Positions 14,801 through 27,700 of a stretch of 64,000 bases of DNA are shown piece after piece. The first letter of the stretch is position 1. Each line of letters starts with the position of its first letter. The notes under the pieces were generated by a model. The model worked only from the letters and a program-made list of their open reading frames with translations, was not told the DNA's origin and ran no database searches. The DNA is from Smittia aterrima (Eukaryota; Arthropoda; Insecta; Diptera; Chironomidae): contig CP093829.1 in the NCBI GenBank assembly GCA_033063855.1, forward strand, positions 22,289,537 through 22,353,536. Direction: 5' to 3'. The position numbers were made by a program, and so were the translations under genes.

Positions 14801-16489
14801 TACGATATTTTCCTTTGCTCGTTAGGAAGGTTTGAAAGTTGATTTCGAAAAGTGATGAAAATGACAGTTTCAATTGAAGAGTGAATCGCAAAACATTTAC
14901 AGTGAAATAATTGTTTACCAAAGGTGTTAAGTGACGAGACTTCGTGAAAGTGCAAACTTGGATTAAACTCTCGATGACGAGGATGGACAAGGCGATGGAC
15001 GGAGAGAACAATTGGCTTATTCATATCAGAAAAAATTTAGCCTCTTTTAGGCTTTGTCTTGGAATTACTGTTGCAAGTAAAACTTTTCGCACATTAGACA
15101 TAGCCTTAAGAGGTTAGGTGAATTCTCGATACAATCATCTTTAAAGTCGCCCAACGACATGAGCTCAGTGATTAATTGCTTTTAGCATATCAGCAGAAGC
15201 ACATGTGGTCAAAACATGTTGCGATCAGACGCTACGAACACACAAAACGCTTAATTAATGTCGCAAATGTGAATCGCGTCTGAAAAGCAATTAAGAAGAA
15301 GACGCAGACCGAAAAATTCTTTGTCTACGTATGGGCGATGTTTGCAGTGAGAGAAGTTTCCAACTTGAGGTGTCGGAAGCTTCGCCTTCGCCCCAGAATA
15401 TAAAATTCACAGTCGAATTCATTTCTCAAAATCCAAATGACTTTACGATCGGCAAGAAAATATTCGTCGGTTGGGATTGAAAGAATCGGCAAAGCGAAGC
15501 AGAAAGCGATTAAGAACCGAAATTCTGGGAAGGCGACTATTTCGCTTTCTTGGTCCTCGCTTGATTTGTTGTCGAACACATCTTCAAACCTAATGAAGAT
15601 CTTTTTTCAGTTCAGCGGTTATTTTATTTTGCGAAGTCAGATCATCAATATGCAAACGATGATTGGAGTTATTTAACATTTCTTCATGGTCTCGAAGGCA
15701 AAGCTAATGTTTCGATGCGGCAGACGTTCTTTCAAAGTAAAGTCACGTATCCGGAATGATGGGAAGTCGTTCGCGTTTTATTTTGTTGACCGAGAAGTGT
15801 CGTCAATTCAAACTTTAACGGATTGAGTCAGATTTGGCAGAGAAATCCGACCTTCTGGTGATTCGGCACTCCCAATGAGAAATTTTTGGTAACGGTTAAC
15901 CGACCACACAAACGACGATAATTAAATGCAGAGTGCATTCATTGTAAGCAGCAAAAAAAAAGATTTTTCTGGCCAATTTACAACTTTTTAATTTTGTTTA
16001 TGCGACTGAGTGTTGTTGATTGTTATTCGGGGCCACTCAACGGACCTTTAATTCACGAGAGTGACTAACCAACTGAAACCGTGATAAAACTCTTAAATTT
16101 GCTTTCAGATTTCCAGAGAGACCCGTTTGCCTGCAAGTGTTATGTAGGTTACATACATATTGATATTGGCAAGATGTTTGCATGATCCGCGCACGAAGAG
16201 TAAGTTAAACAGCTCAAGAGAAATGAAGAATTTCCATTCTCTTTTAACGATTTTTCCCAAAACGAACTTCTCAATTTCCTTAAGCCATCCAGAAAGCAAA
16301 GGTAAACGTCTTTCTTGTCAGTTACCTCTCAGCGAAAAATTTCTTTTGCTCTCTCTTCTTTCTCCAACGCTGACTCCAGCGGACGATGAGACTTGATGAT
16401 GATGAAAAATTTCTTTCAGTCTGTACTCGAAGTGATATCGCATCGGATCGGTAAAAGCTTGTTTCGGTAGGACGCTTAAGTGAGTTAGC

Positions 16490-16753
16490 CCAATCAGTCC
16501 GTTGAAAGAAAGTGTTTGAAGCAGCAATAATTGAATTTGGTTTGAATTCTTTCATCACTTAACGGAATTAAAACGATGACGAGTCGTTTGTGTGGTAAAA
16601 AGCTTGACAAATACTCGGACAGTGCGAGATGTTCGAGAATGTTTGCGCACGAAGAATATTTGACGAGCAAATCGCAATTCACTAAATAAACTCTAAAGCT
16701 TGCGAAAACAAAAAGAATCGAAAAGAAAAATAAAGTGATACCAACGACGCCAA
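16490..16753 (+). promoter_or_regulatory. Candidate 5' non-coding exon/promoter of the Osiris-like gene
   Basis: A strong donor (GTAAGTTT) begins at 16754, and a good acceptor (pyrimidine tract ending TTTTAG at 17649) abuts the ATG of the Osiris-like gene. Together they suggest a 5'UTR intron of about 0.9 kb. An insect initiator-like TCAGT lies near 16492. The left boundary is a guess, and transcript data would be needed to place it. Confidence 0.25.
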
Positions 16754-17649
16754 GTAAGTTTAAGAACGTTCGACCGGTTTTAATATAAATTCAATAATCG
16801 AACATTTCGGATTAACCAGTTTAGCTCTAAGTGATCCATTGCGAAAATCGGCAACAAGATCGAAACAAATCGTGGCGAATGTGTCACCGAAAGTTAGCTG
16901 AAGAGAGATCGCAAGCCGTTAAATTAACATTTTTTCGCTTAATCACCGCGACCGTTTTCTCTTCTTATTATCGCAAATCGCCGAAAGCAATTTAGAGCAA
17001 GCACTTCACGTACGCAATGAAAGAAAACAGTTTAGGACAACACAAAAGATCGTTTCGGTCATTATTCAATATGCTGATCTAATTTGTTTGAGTGGATCTC
17101 CTTTCGTTTAGCGGCTCAGTCGCGTGTTCTACATCACGTCCACGTTTAACGAATTTTCTGTTATTAAACTGGAAATTATGAATGACAAACAACCAATTAA
17201 CATAAGAGATATATGAGTTGCTCGGAAAGATATTTCATTTACGATTTCCATTGTTTTCACGAGCGAATGAAGATTTCTTTTCTCTGAATCCGATCTGTGG
17301 GTTAGCAATGCGTTTCAATGCACGATATTTGCTTCTTCATTGCACTCGCGAGTGAGAGTAAAGAAGAAAATGTTTTGAGAAACTCGTTGCAGTTTCATTG
17401 AACGTGAACCTCAGCATAATCAACTACTGAAGCGTAATAAGCAACAAAACACTTCCCATCACCTCGAACTTTACTTTTTCGCTAATAAATTATTTGTTAT
17501 AGCTCATTAAGCAACTAGATTCACCTGCTTTGACTTCATAACATAAATCTCCTCTCACGTGCTGAATAATTATGATTTGCTGACGATGCACGAAGCGCAA
17601 CATCTTTAAAATAATTAACATATTTCGTTTGTCTCTCGCTTGCTTTTAG

Positions 17650-19075
17650 ATGATGTCGTTAAAAGGCGATAAATATTTATTCATAGCGCTAGTCGTTCTC
17701 ACCGTAACATTTAGCTGCAACAGTCTTGAGACCGACAAAGAGACGCGTGATTTACAGGTCACATCTCTTGAAAGTAGCAGTTCGACAGTCATGCGAATAC
17801 GTCATCTACTCAGGAGTTTATTTTCGAACTGGAATTTTGGTGAAAGCACGATCGAAGGTAAATGAGTTGTCTTTCTCTTTCCTCATTATCCAGTCATTGT
17901 TCTGCTGATCGCCGCTTTGCTGATCTATTAATCAAAGTGTAACAAGCGCCAGTCTGATTTACCTTTCGGGCTTAATCCGAAGTAACGTGGAAGCGCTTCA
18001 TTCTTCAATGACATTTCGATGTTAAACTTGAACAGAAACCGGAAAACACGAGCGAAACTCGATTGGGCCTCGTGCACGAAAAATTGACATTGAAACAAAA
18101 ATATCATGATTCGAATGTGAAATCGAGAGAAAAGAAGTCTGTGGGTCTGAAATTTACATTTACCGCACTTGATGGCCATAGGAAAACGGGTTTGTTGTTT
18201 ATATTAAACAAAATAAACATAAGAGGCCCTCTCGATGATGGTCGTTTACGACTCTTCATCCTCATGTATTGTTGATTAACTAATCTTAAACGACTCTCCA
18301 CCTGTTTAACGATCAAAATTTTATATGTTTCGTTTAAGGGCGCACGTTTGGTCGTATTCGAATCATGCGGAAGATAATGTTACCGCTCGCTTTCCTTGGA
18401 GGCTTCCTCACAGCCGTGATCTTCAGCATAAAGTTCACTGGACTGATTAACATGCTTCTCATCAAAAAAGTTCTTCTACTTCAAATGGCATTGATCCTTG
18501 GAAAGATAATTTATGCGGCGAAGGAGTTTTTAACAGCAAAGCAGTCGTTTTATCCGATGTACGTTTATCCTCATAGCGAAGATCATCACGGAAGCTTCTC
18601 TCATAAATCATCTTACATCAGCCAACCGGATGAAAACTTCTATCAACAGCCGAGTTTTTACTCTTCGGCGTTTCACAATCAACCGCAGATTAATCAACAA
18701 CAGTCGAGTTATCCTCTTAATTTCAACCAACCGCAACCAAACGTTCAATGGAACTCCGTCCAACCGCAAATTGCTTCGTTCAGAAGCGTTCCAATGCAAG
18801 TTCCCCGAAACGTTCAGTTTAGTCAACCCTGGAATCAAGGTCAACCGTCGAGCTTCGCGGACTCTCGAGAGTATGATAGCCGATTTAATAATGACGCGAT
18901 ACCACAAGCTCAGTCTCTGATTGGTAGCGCGCAGAGCACAATCAAATCACTGAGCCCTCAGGAAATGACACAATTGCTGTCAGACGCGATACAGCAAGTG
19001 TCGTCACGCACAACGCCGAGTCCGATCATCAGACGAATGAATTTCAATTACAGAAGCATAAGAAGAAGAAGATAA
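17650..19075 (+). CDS. Secreted Osiris-like (DUF1676-like) protein
   Basis: Two exons, 17650-17857 and 18339-19075, join in phase (GAA G|GG CGC) to give 314 residues. The first ~26 residues form a signal peptide (KYLFIALVVLTVTFSC). After a short polar stretch there is a basic, then strongly hydrophobic, segment at about residues 77-125 (core KVLLLQMALILGKIIYAAKE). This resembles the DUF1676 core of insect Osiris proteins, which are secretory/membrane proteins linked to cuticle nanostructure. The C-terminal half is rich in Gln, Pro, Ser and Tyr and ends in a basic Arg-rich tail. The canonical AQxLAY motif of Osiris proteins is not seen, so this may be a divergent member or an unrelated cuticle-type protein. 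The first of two adjacent ATGs was taken. A poly(A) signal follows at 19259. Confidence 0.7.
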
Positions 19076-21757
19076 ATCATCACGCAGACTTTCTTTTAAG
19101 CGACTTCGTCATTGTAAAAAAAGGTTTTATATCATTCATAAAAGAATTGAATAATTGAGCACTTAATGATAATCGCTTTGTAAAATAATAGTGCTAATCG
19201 TTGAACTCTTGACATTAATATTTAAGTCTATTGAATTAAGAAATTGAATGAATCGTGAAATAAATTATTTTTTAAATCATAAAAAACTTTCGATTCCCTC
19301 GAGAACATTTCAGAAGGATTCGAGAACTTTGAAACTTAACCGCGTCAGTTTTTTAAACTGACTTTTGTTTCGTCATGGAAAATTACTGCAAGAAATTATT
19401 GCTCAGGTTCAACAAGAGTCAGAAAGACATTTCGTGTTAATGTTGCCATTCGAAAAAGAAGATGATTCAAATGAAGTTTAATAAATAATCTTATTTCGTT
19501 TGCGAGAGAATATGAGACGAAATTTAATTTTAAAGATTTTTGATGGATTGTCAGATCCACAGACGCTTCAATAGCAACACGAAGCCTTCATTTGAAAAAG
19601 AATCAAGCACTTACGAGACTGCTGCGCCATCTCCACACAAATAAGTTGGAGCTTTCAATTTTGACCAACTGACAAAACCCAACTCGACGCAATCACTTAC
19701 TTTAAAGCTTCGAACATTGCTTAAATAAGTTTTAAAAGCTTCTGACAATATTCACAGGGGAAAGTGAAATCTGTCGCATTATTACTTAGAATGTGTGGAG
19801 AACTCTCCACCAACATTTTAGCCCTTTTACTCTCATGATCATTCATTCTCTTTTCACTCTCACCAACGGTTGACTTCCCATTCTTATCACACTTCAGTCT
19901 TGAAGCAACCGTTCAATGTAACAGATCTTAATAAATATTGTTTAGTTTGTAGAACCGCCTCGACTTATCAATCAAACGTCTCGGGTTCACAACAGAATGT
20001 CTTATCAATTTTAATGCAAACGTGTGAGCGATGATCGTCGTCTCTAGAGAAATTAAGGAATCAAAAGAAAAATTTGCGTAGTCTGCAAAACAGACAAAAA
20101 AGAAGAAAGCAAAGATAAAATTTCCATGAAGTTTTCAGGGAAAACTAATAACTTTGAAACTCAAATAATAATCAGCGAAGTCATCAAAATATTTAATTAT
20201 TAAAATCTTTTTAGGATTCGCACTAAATTAAAAAAAAAACTTTGCTTACTAAGAAATATTTTCCAAATTAACTTTTCTGAAACCTAAAAATATTTCAATT
20301 TCATATTTGAAAAGTTTGCAAAAGTTTTAAATTGAGTTGCAAATTAATGAAGCACCTGAGATAGAATATCTACAACCGTCCGATAAAGTTAAAGCGACTA
20401 GCCATATCAACACGAAGAGCGAGAGGAAATTTCACACACATCGAGTACTAGAAATAGTATGCATCGCATTATTATCCGAGAACAATCAACACACCATCCG
20501 AGTTTCATTGAGAAAGGAGAGCCAGACACGAATCGGAAGCCGATGCATTGACGAGTCCCTTCTCAAAATGCAATGAACGTCAGCGAAGAATTCCGATAGA
20601 AAATACGGGCCCGTTCGACGCGCATGCCCAGAGGATGCTGCTTCGAATCGATAATCATTGTGTAACTCTCAAAATTTCTGTTCTCTACTTTTCTCATTTT
20701 AAAGTCTGTCCTTGCACCGGCAAGTCGAGTTACTGACCATAAAAATGTGATAGTTACCGGGTAAATTGTGGAAAAAACTACAGAAAGTGTCAAAGTGCGA
20801 ATAGAACGCATCAAAACTCAAACCGGATTATCAAGAAAGGTTGAAGAGCTTTTATGGATTTAAAGTTGAAGCATCCTGAAGCTTTGATCTAAAAGATGTG
20901 CAAAAGGCTTTTTGTCTATAAATCGATAGTTTGTCTTAATCTTCTGCATCGAGATAAATAAAAACGGAAATCGCCTGCTCAGTTAATCTGTGAGCTTAGA
21001 AACATTTTGTTTCGTTCGTCTCGCAAATATTTCTGCCAAATTATTGGAAAAGCTACAAAATTGTGATAAAAAAAGAGTTCGAGAGAGGAAAAAGGTTTGT
21101 GAAAATTAGTCTCAGACAATTTATCTTAGTCGCATTCGGCAAGAAAAATTTTGCTTGTGTCGAGTGTTTGATGAGGTTATTGAAAAAGCTCTTCAAAGAG
21201 CCAAAGAGGTTTCTTTGCTTTGGGAAACTGAAAAGAAAATCCAGGGCGGTTCAACTTATCTCCTCAAATTGCTTTACAAACATTTCGCTTCAGTAAAAAC
21301 AAATATTTTCACAGAAAGCAACTGAATCATAAAGTTACATAAGCTGATTAGTTTGCTACTGGATTGCATTCTGAAAGATTCAACAATTTTTTCTCATTAA
21401 AGTTTCTCGGAAGCTTTTCTCTTTAAAGCGCGCATGATCTATCAAAAGGTTTCTACCGTAAAATTTTGATAGTAAAATTTACAATCATGAACGAAGCAAG
21501 AAAAAAAACAAAAACAACACACACGAGTCTCTCATTTGAGCAAACCATGTGCGCACTTTGAATGCACCGGAACGCAAAATTGGTTTTTTCCTCGATACAC
21601 TCACACAAGGACTTCAAATATTTTCGTTTGAAAAATATTTCTGTCTCAACTTTTTCGTTTTATTTAACAACAAATTGCAGATAAATGAAATAGCACAATG
21701 ATTGTTGCTATATTTGATTGACACCGATGGATCTAATGTTGTTCATCAAACGAAAAC
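19076..21757. other. Intergenic: Osiris-like 3'UTR and Dscam-family upstream DNA
   Basis: The left end holds the 3'UTR of the Osiris-like gene, with AATAAA at 19259-19264. The remainder is A/T-rich with only short open frames that lack protein character. It presumably contains the promoter of the Dscam-family gene. I see no repeat or RNA gene. Confidence 0.55.
19259..19264 (+). terminator. Poly(A) signal of the Osiris-like gene
   Basis: AATAAA lies about 185 nt after the stop codon and is followed by A/T-rich sequence. Confidence 0.5.
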
Positions 21758-24700
21758 ATGAAAATTGGTGTATGTGGCCTTCCGAAGGCTCGACAATTTA
21801 CCCTGCAGCTACTGTTGTTTTTGATAAGTTTAACAGGTCAGCTCAATCAAATTGTTCTCTCATTTTATTAGAAACTAATTGAAAATTATGAACAGATACA
21901 TCTTCACTCGATCTTCAAGGGCCAATTTTTGTTCATGAGCCTCCATACTCAGTAGAATTCTCGAATAATACTGGCGGACATGTCCATTGCTCTGGTCACG
22001 CTAATCCATATCCTGAGGTGAGCGAATTTGATTGAAGATATCGCTGAGGCGAATTTGATTGAAGAGATCGCTGAGGAATTTATTTTTATTTGAAATGTTA
22101 TTTTCTCAACGAGCACAAAGAATTTTTTTTGTACGACTTCCTAGATAAACAGAAATTGTTGTTTTAGGTTGAATGGTCCCCGCCGGTGCACAGCCACGAC
22201 CTAGTGAAAATACTTGCTAATGGTACACTTGTCTTTCATCCGTTTGCTGTTGAAAAGTACCGCCACGAAATTCACGCTTCAGTTTATCGGTAAATTGAAT
22301 TTTTTTAATTTGACTAATTACACAAATTCACGAATCGTTTAACTTTCCAGATGTAAATTGAAGAACTTAGTTGGAGTAATTTTAAGTAGAGAAGTTCATG
22401 TTAAAGCTGTTATCAACCAGAAGTACTCCGTTCAAGTGCATGACGAGTACGTCATTTCTGGTAACACTGCGGTGCTGAAATGTCAAGTGCCAAGCTTTGT
22501 TGCTGATTTTATCGTAGTCACGGCTTGGATTCAAAGCAACGGGTTACACCTTTACCCAAATACTGACATAGGTGGAAAGTACAATGTTTTATCGAATGGT
22601 GATCTCTACATTACAAATGCTGGGCCGAATGATGCTTACATAACTTATCAGGTGAGCTCCAAAGCTTTGAAATTAAATTATTTCTCAAAACTTTTTATCT
22701 TCAAAATAGTGTCGAACGACTCATCGTTTGACTGGTGAGATTCAAATGAGTGCATATCCAGGACGAATCATCGTGACTGAGCCAAAAGGATATGTACAGC
22801 CTCGAATTAATGTTGAGAAACAAGCTTCGAAGCACGCGAACGTTAATGAACAAATCGTGTTGTCCTGCATTGCCCAGGGTCATCCACCTCCGAGTTACAA
22901 ATGGTTCAAGGAGCTCGACGATCAACTCTTGCCGTTAAATTTAAACGAAAGAATTTTCATGATCAGTGAAGGATTGTTGAAAATTTCTAAAGTTAAGCTT
23001 GAAGATAGCGGAAAATATTTATGTTGGGTCAACAACAGTGCTGGTGAAGAAACAATTCAAATAACGTTGACAGTGACTGCTCCGCTGTCTGTTCACTTAC
23101 AACCACAAGTTCAAACGATTGACGTTGACAAGAATGCCGAGTTTCAGTGCATTATTAATGGATTTCCAGTCGACAAAGTAATTTGGTTACACGATGGGAA
23201 GCCTCTCATCAACGACAATCGCGTGGAAATTCACTCTGACCCACCAAAGTTGGTTTTAAAGAAAATCCAAAAGGAGGATCATGGAATGTATCAATGTTTC
23301 GTATCAAACGAGTTCGAGCAAGTTCAGTCGACAGCTGAACTGCAATTGGGCGATGCCACTCCTGAGCTTTTATATTGGTTCTCCGAACAAACTCTTCAAC
23401 CTGGTCCAACAGTTTCATTGAAATGTGTAGCGACTGGTCACCCACCGCCACAATTTGTTTGGAGGCTTGACGGATTTCCGGTAATTAAAACTTTTCTCTG
23501 AAAGTTCCCTTGAATATTAAATTCCTCTTCTTCATTAGATTCCGGAAAGCTCTCGCTTTCTAATTGGACAATACGTCACAGTTCATGATGATGTGATATC
23601 TCATGTGAATATTTCAAATATCAAAGAGGAAGATGGAGGCGAATACACTTGCATAGCTCAAAATAACATCGGAAAGTAAGCACAGTCGATATCAAATATT
23701 TGAAATATTTAAAAATAATATTTTTACAGAGTCGCTCATAGTGCTCGAGTAAATGTTTACGGAATTCCTTTCATCAGAGAAATGTCTAAAATAACAGGAG
23801 TTTCAGGATCGGATCTCGTTGTTAAATGTCCTGTCGCTGGTTATCCGATCGATAAAATTCACTGGGAACGAGGTAATCAAGAGCTTAATAATTTAAATCG
23901 CAAAATCATTTCCTTTCTTCTTCAATAGACGGCCAAACGTTGCCAGTGAACAGAAGACAGAAAGCTTATAACAATGGGACTTTGATAATTGAACAACTTC
24001 AGAGAATGGACGATGCGGGCACATACACTTGCATGGCTCAAAACAAGCAAAACCAGATGGCTCGACGAAACGTCGAGATTCAAGTTTTGGTTCCGCCAAA
24101 AATTATGCCAATTCAATCGATGACAAACGTGCTACGAGAAGGAATGCGAGCTGCCATTTCGTGTCAAATCTTAGAAGGAGATTTGCCGGTTTCCTTTCGA
24201 TGGGAAAGAAACGGAAAACAAATTCTCGGAACTGGAAATGAAGTTATAAGGAGACTCGACGAATACTCAACAAGTTTAGTCATTGAGAAAATCTCCTCAG
24301 ACTTCAGTGGCAATTACTCTTGCATTGCGAGTAATGTCGCTGGAATTGAAAAGTTCATGGTTCCCTTGACTGTGAACGTTCCACCGAAATGGCTCGTTGA
24401 ACCGAAAGATTCAAGCGTTCAAGCTAATCAGGATGTCATGTTGAACTGTCAAGCCGGTGGCTATCCTGTCCCAACAATCACATGGAAGAAAGCAGTTGGA
24501 ACTACTCCAGGAGAATACAAAGACTTTCTTTATGAGCCGAATATCTCTCTAAACAAAAATGGAACTCTTTACTTCACGAAGATTGCGAAAGCAAGTCAAG
24601 GCTATTTTTTATGTGAAGCTAAAAACGATATTGGTTCGGGCGTGAGCAAAGTGATTTTCTTGAAAGTGAATGTGCCAGCTCATTTCACAGTTAAAAGCAA

Positions 24701-27700
24701 ACAAGTTTACATCGCGAAAGGAAAACAAGTTCATCTCCAATGCAACGTTGTGGGCGACACGCCTGTGCTTGTTAAATGGAAAATTCAAGCAACGCAACAA
24801 TACATCGACGAGTCAATCGATGCAAGGTACTCGATAAGAGAGCAAACGCTTGACGATGGAATGGTCTCCGAGCTGGGGATCTCGCATACTTATCGACAAG
24901 ATTCAGGAACTTATTTATGTATCGCGAGTAATTCTTTTGGACAGGATGAGCTTTTGATTCAATTGATTGTTCAGGAAGTCTCTGAGTCACCGAAGAACCT
25001 TCGAATAAACTCTCAGCACTCGAGGAGCATTCAAATTGCATGGAACATTCCGTTTAGTGGAAACAGTCCAATCGAAGAATACATAATTCAACATAAGCCT
25101 GTCTCTGAGAATTGGCAAACTGCGCAAAAGGTTGTTGTAGCTGGAACTGAAAGCCAGGCAACAATCATAAATCTTCATCCAGCTAAGGCGTATCATGTAC
25201 GACTAACTGCAGAAAACAAATTTGGATCATCGGAGTTCTCGGAAATAATTCAAGTAACAACACTTGAAGAAGTCCCGTCTGGGCCGCCAGCAAGTGTTAA
25301 GGCAGAGCCACGAAGTTCAACTGAGATTTATGTTTCATGGGAAGCGCCGGAAAGAGAATTGTGGAATGGAAATTTATTAGGATACTATGTTGGCTATCAA
25401 ATGGCTGCAGGAGCTTCACGAGGCAATGATGCTTCGCCTACAGTTGGATATAACTTTAAGACTGTTGAAGTACAATCTCATTTTGGTGGTGACGTCGTCT
25501 TGTCAGGATTGAACAAATATTCTTCTTACAAAATTGTCGTGCAAGCCTACACAAGCCAAGGTAGCGGCCCGACTTGTAAGGAAATCCTGACGAGCACAAT
25601 GGAAGATGGTAAATCATTTCACAAATAAATTTATTGAAATATTTTATAAATTTCTAATTTTTTCGCAGTTCCATCTTCACCTCCAGAGAATCCAAAATGC
25701 GATGTCCTTGGATCGACATCGATTTACGTGACTTGGTCACCGCCAAACAAAGAAAGACAAAACGGAAAGATTCGCGGATATAAAATTTCTTACATTTCCG
25801 GAGAAGACTTTTACGACAAAGCTCCAGCAGTTGCAACAACTACCAATCAATATTTTACCATTGATAACGCGAGGAAATATACAAATTACACAATCACAGT
25901 TCTCGCATTCACATCGATCGGCGACGGAGTGAAAACAAATAATTTTCACTGTGTAACTCTTGAAGACGGTGAGGACAAATTAAAAATTTGTTTTACGCTC
26001 AAGAATTTATGTAAAACATTTTTCACTTTCAGTTCCCTCAGCACCGCAAAGCATCAAAGCCATTCCTTCATCTAGCACAAAAATTATTGTTTCTTGGCTT
26101 CCACCAAGATTCAAAAACGGCGAAATTGTGAGTTTATCTTCAAAGATTTCATGAATTATTTACCAAATCTCAAATTCGATGTAGACTTCGTACACATTCT
26201 ACATGGCGGTCGTTGAAGGCGGTCGCGATGAAGGAACTCACAAGCGAGTTCTCGGCTCCAACGCTGAACAGCATGAGACACAAAGACTGCAGGAACAAGC
26301 CACTTATCAGTTTTGGGTCACTGCCTCAACAAAAGTTGGCGAAGGCGAGAAGACAAGCGTCGTTACCGTTCCTCCTAACAACAAGGTTCCAGCTCGTATC
26401 GTCTCATTCGGACGAGTAATAAACACACCTTGGAAAGAAGACTTAATTTTAGCTTGTAAGAAGGTTGGCGTCCCACCACCGAGCACTCTATGGCAACAAG
26501 ACTCTGCACCACTTGAGACAAGCTCCAAGAAGTTAATCGCTAAGAATGGAACACTTTACATCCGAGACTGTCAGAAGGCTGACGAATCGAATTATACTTG
26601 TAGCGTTGAGAACACTTGGGGAAAAGATCAAATAACTTACAGCGTTCGCGTTTTCGTTCCTCCTGATCCACCAGCACTGACAGTAATCGACATTTTTACT
26701 GATAGTTTAATGCTTCAATGGTCAGACAACAAAAACGGAGGCAGTCTCATTCTCGGCTACGTCATCAACTACAAGAAAGATAACGGAGACTGGGAAGAGC
26801 TTCAGATTGAATCGAAAATTAATTCTCATCTCTTGAGTAAGAAAACTTTTTTAATTTGATTTTCTTTTTAATTTATAATTTTTTTCTTTGATTGAAGGCA
26901 ACTTGTGGTGCGGAACAAAGTATCAACTTTATATAACTGCTTATAATAAAATTGGTACCGGACTTCCTTGCGATATAGTGAACACACAAACAAAAGGCCT
27001 CGTCCCTGTCCAACCAAAACATTCTCAAATGATCACAAATAACTCAACGACTGTCACTTGCTGGTTAGATTCTTGGGGAGATGGAGGCTGCGGAATTTCT
27101 TATTTCGTGATTGAATGTCGGATGTTTGGACGATCGCAATGGAATGTCATTTCGAGTCATGTCGCATCGACAGAAAGAACTTTTACAGTAGCTGACTTAA
27201 TACCAGCCACGAAATATCAACTGAAGGTCACAGCGCACAACAATGCTGGCTCTACAACTGCCGTTTATGACTTCACAACACTCACAGCACAAGGATGTGA
27301 GTAAATCAGAACTTTCCTGTCCACGACTTCATGCTTTTAATTCACACCTTTCAGTAATTTACAACGCAGACCACAACTATATGCCTCCGCCGGACGACAG
27401 CGCGTTCTCAGCAAATTATAAAATCATCATTCCCATTGTTCTATCTTTACTCATTCTGCTTGGACTGATTGCAACTGTTTTAATAATAAGAAAGAAAAGT
27501 ATTTAATTTTTTTTTGTTGAGAAGAAATTAAAATTAATTTTCTTTTTGTCGTTTAGAATTATCGTCACAAAGTCGCATCTTAGCCCCATCACAATCTGAA
27601 ACACCATCGATTGCGAACATCATGAGCAAAGGAAATTCAGAGCCAAATTATCCGGGAGTTCGAGTTCAGAATAATAATTTGAGCTTCAGCTCCGTCGACT

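Larger units (their letters stand above)
5661..17649. other. 12-kb non-coding region between the divergent enc and Osiris-like genes
   Basis: No open frame here has recognisable protein character. The longest (minus strand, 13428-13063, 121 codons) has neither conserved motifs nor good splice context. The stretch is A/T-rich with many poly-T/poly-A runs and short CT/CACT tracts near 8222-8245 and 8783-8800. It lies between two genes that point away from each other, so it should hold both promoters and their 5'UTR introns. Isolated strong donor-like sites are present: plus strand at 16754 (GTAAGTTT) and 8920 (GTGAGTAAG), minus strand at 9126 and 11985 (GTAAGT). None can be assigned to an exon by sequence alone. 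Confidence 0.6.
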
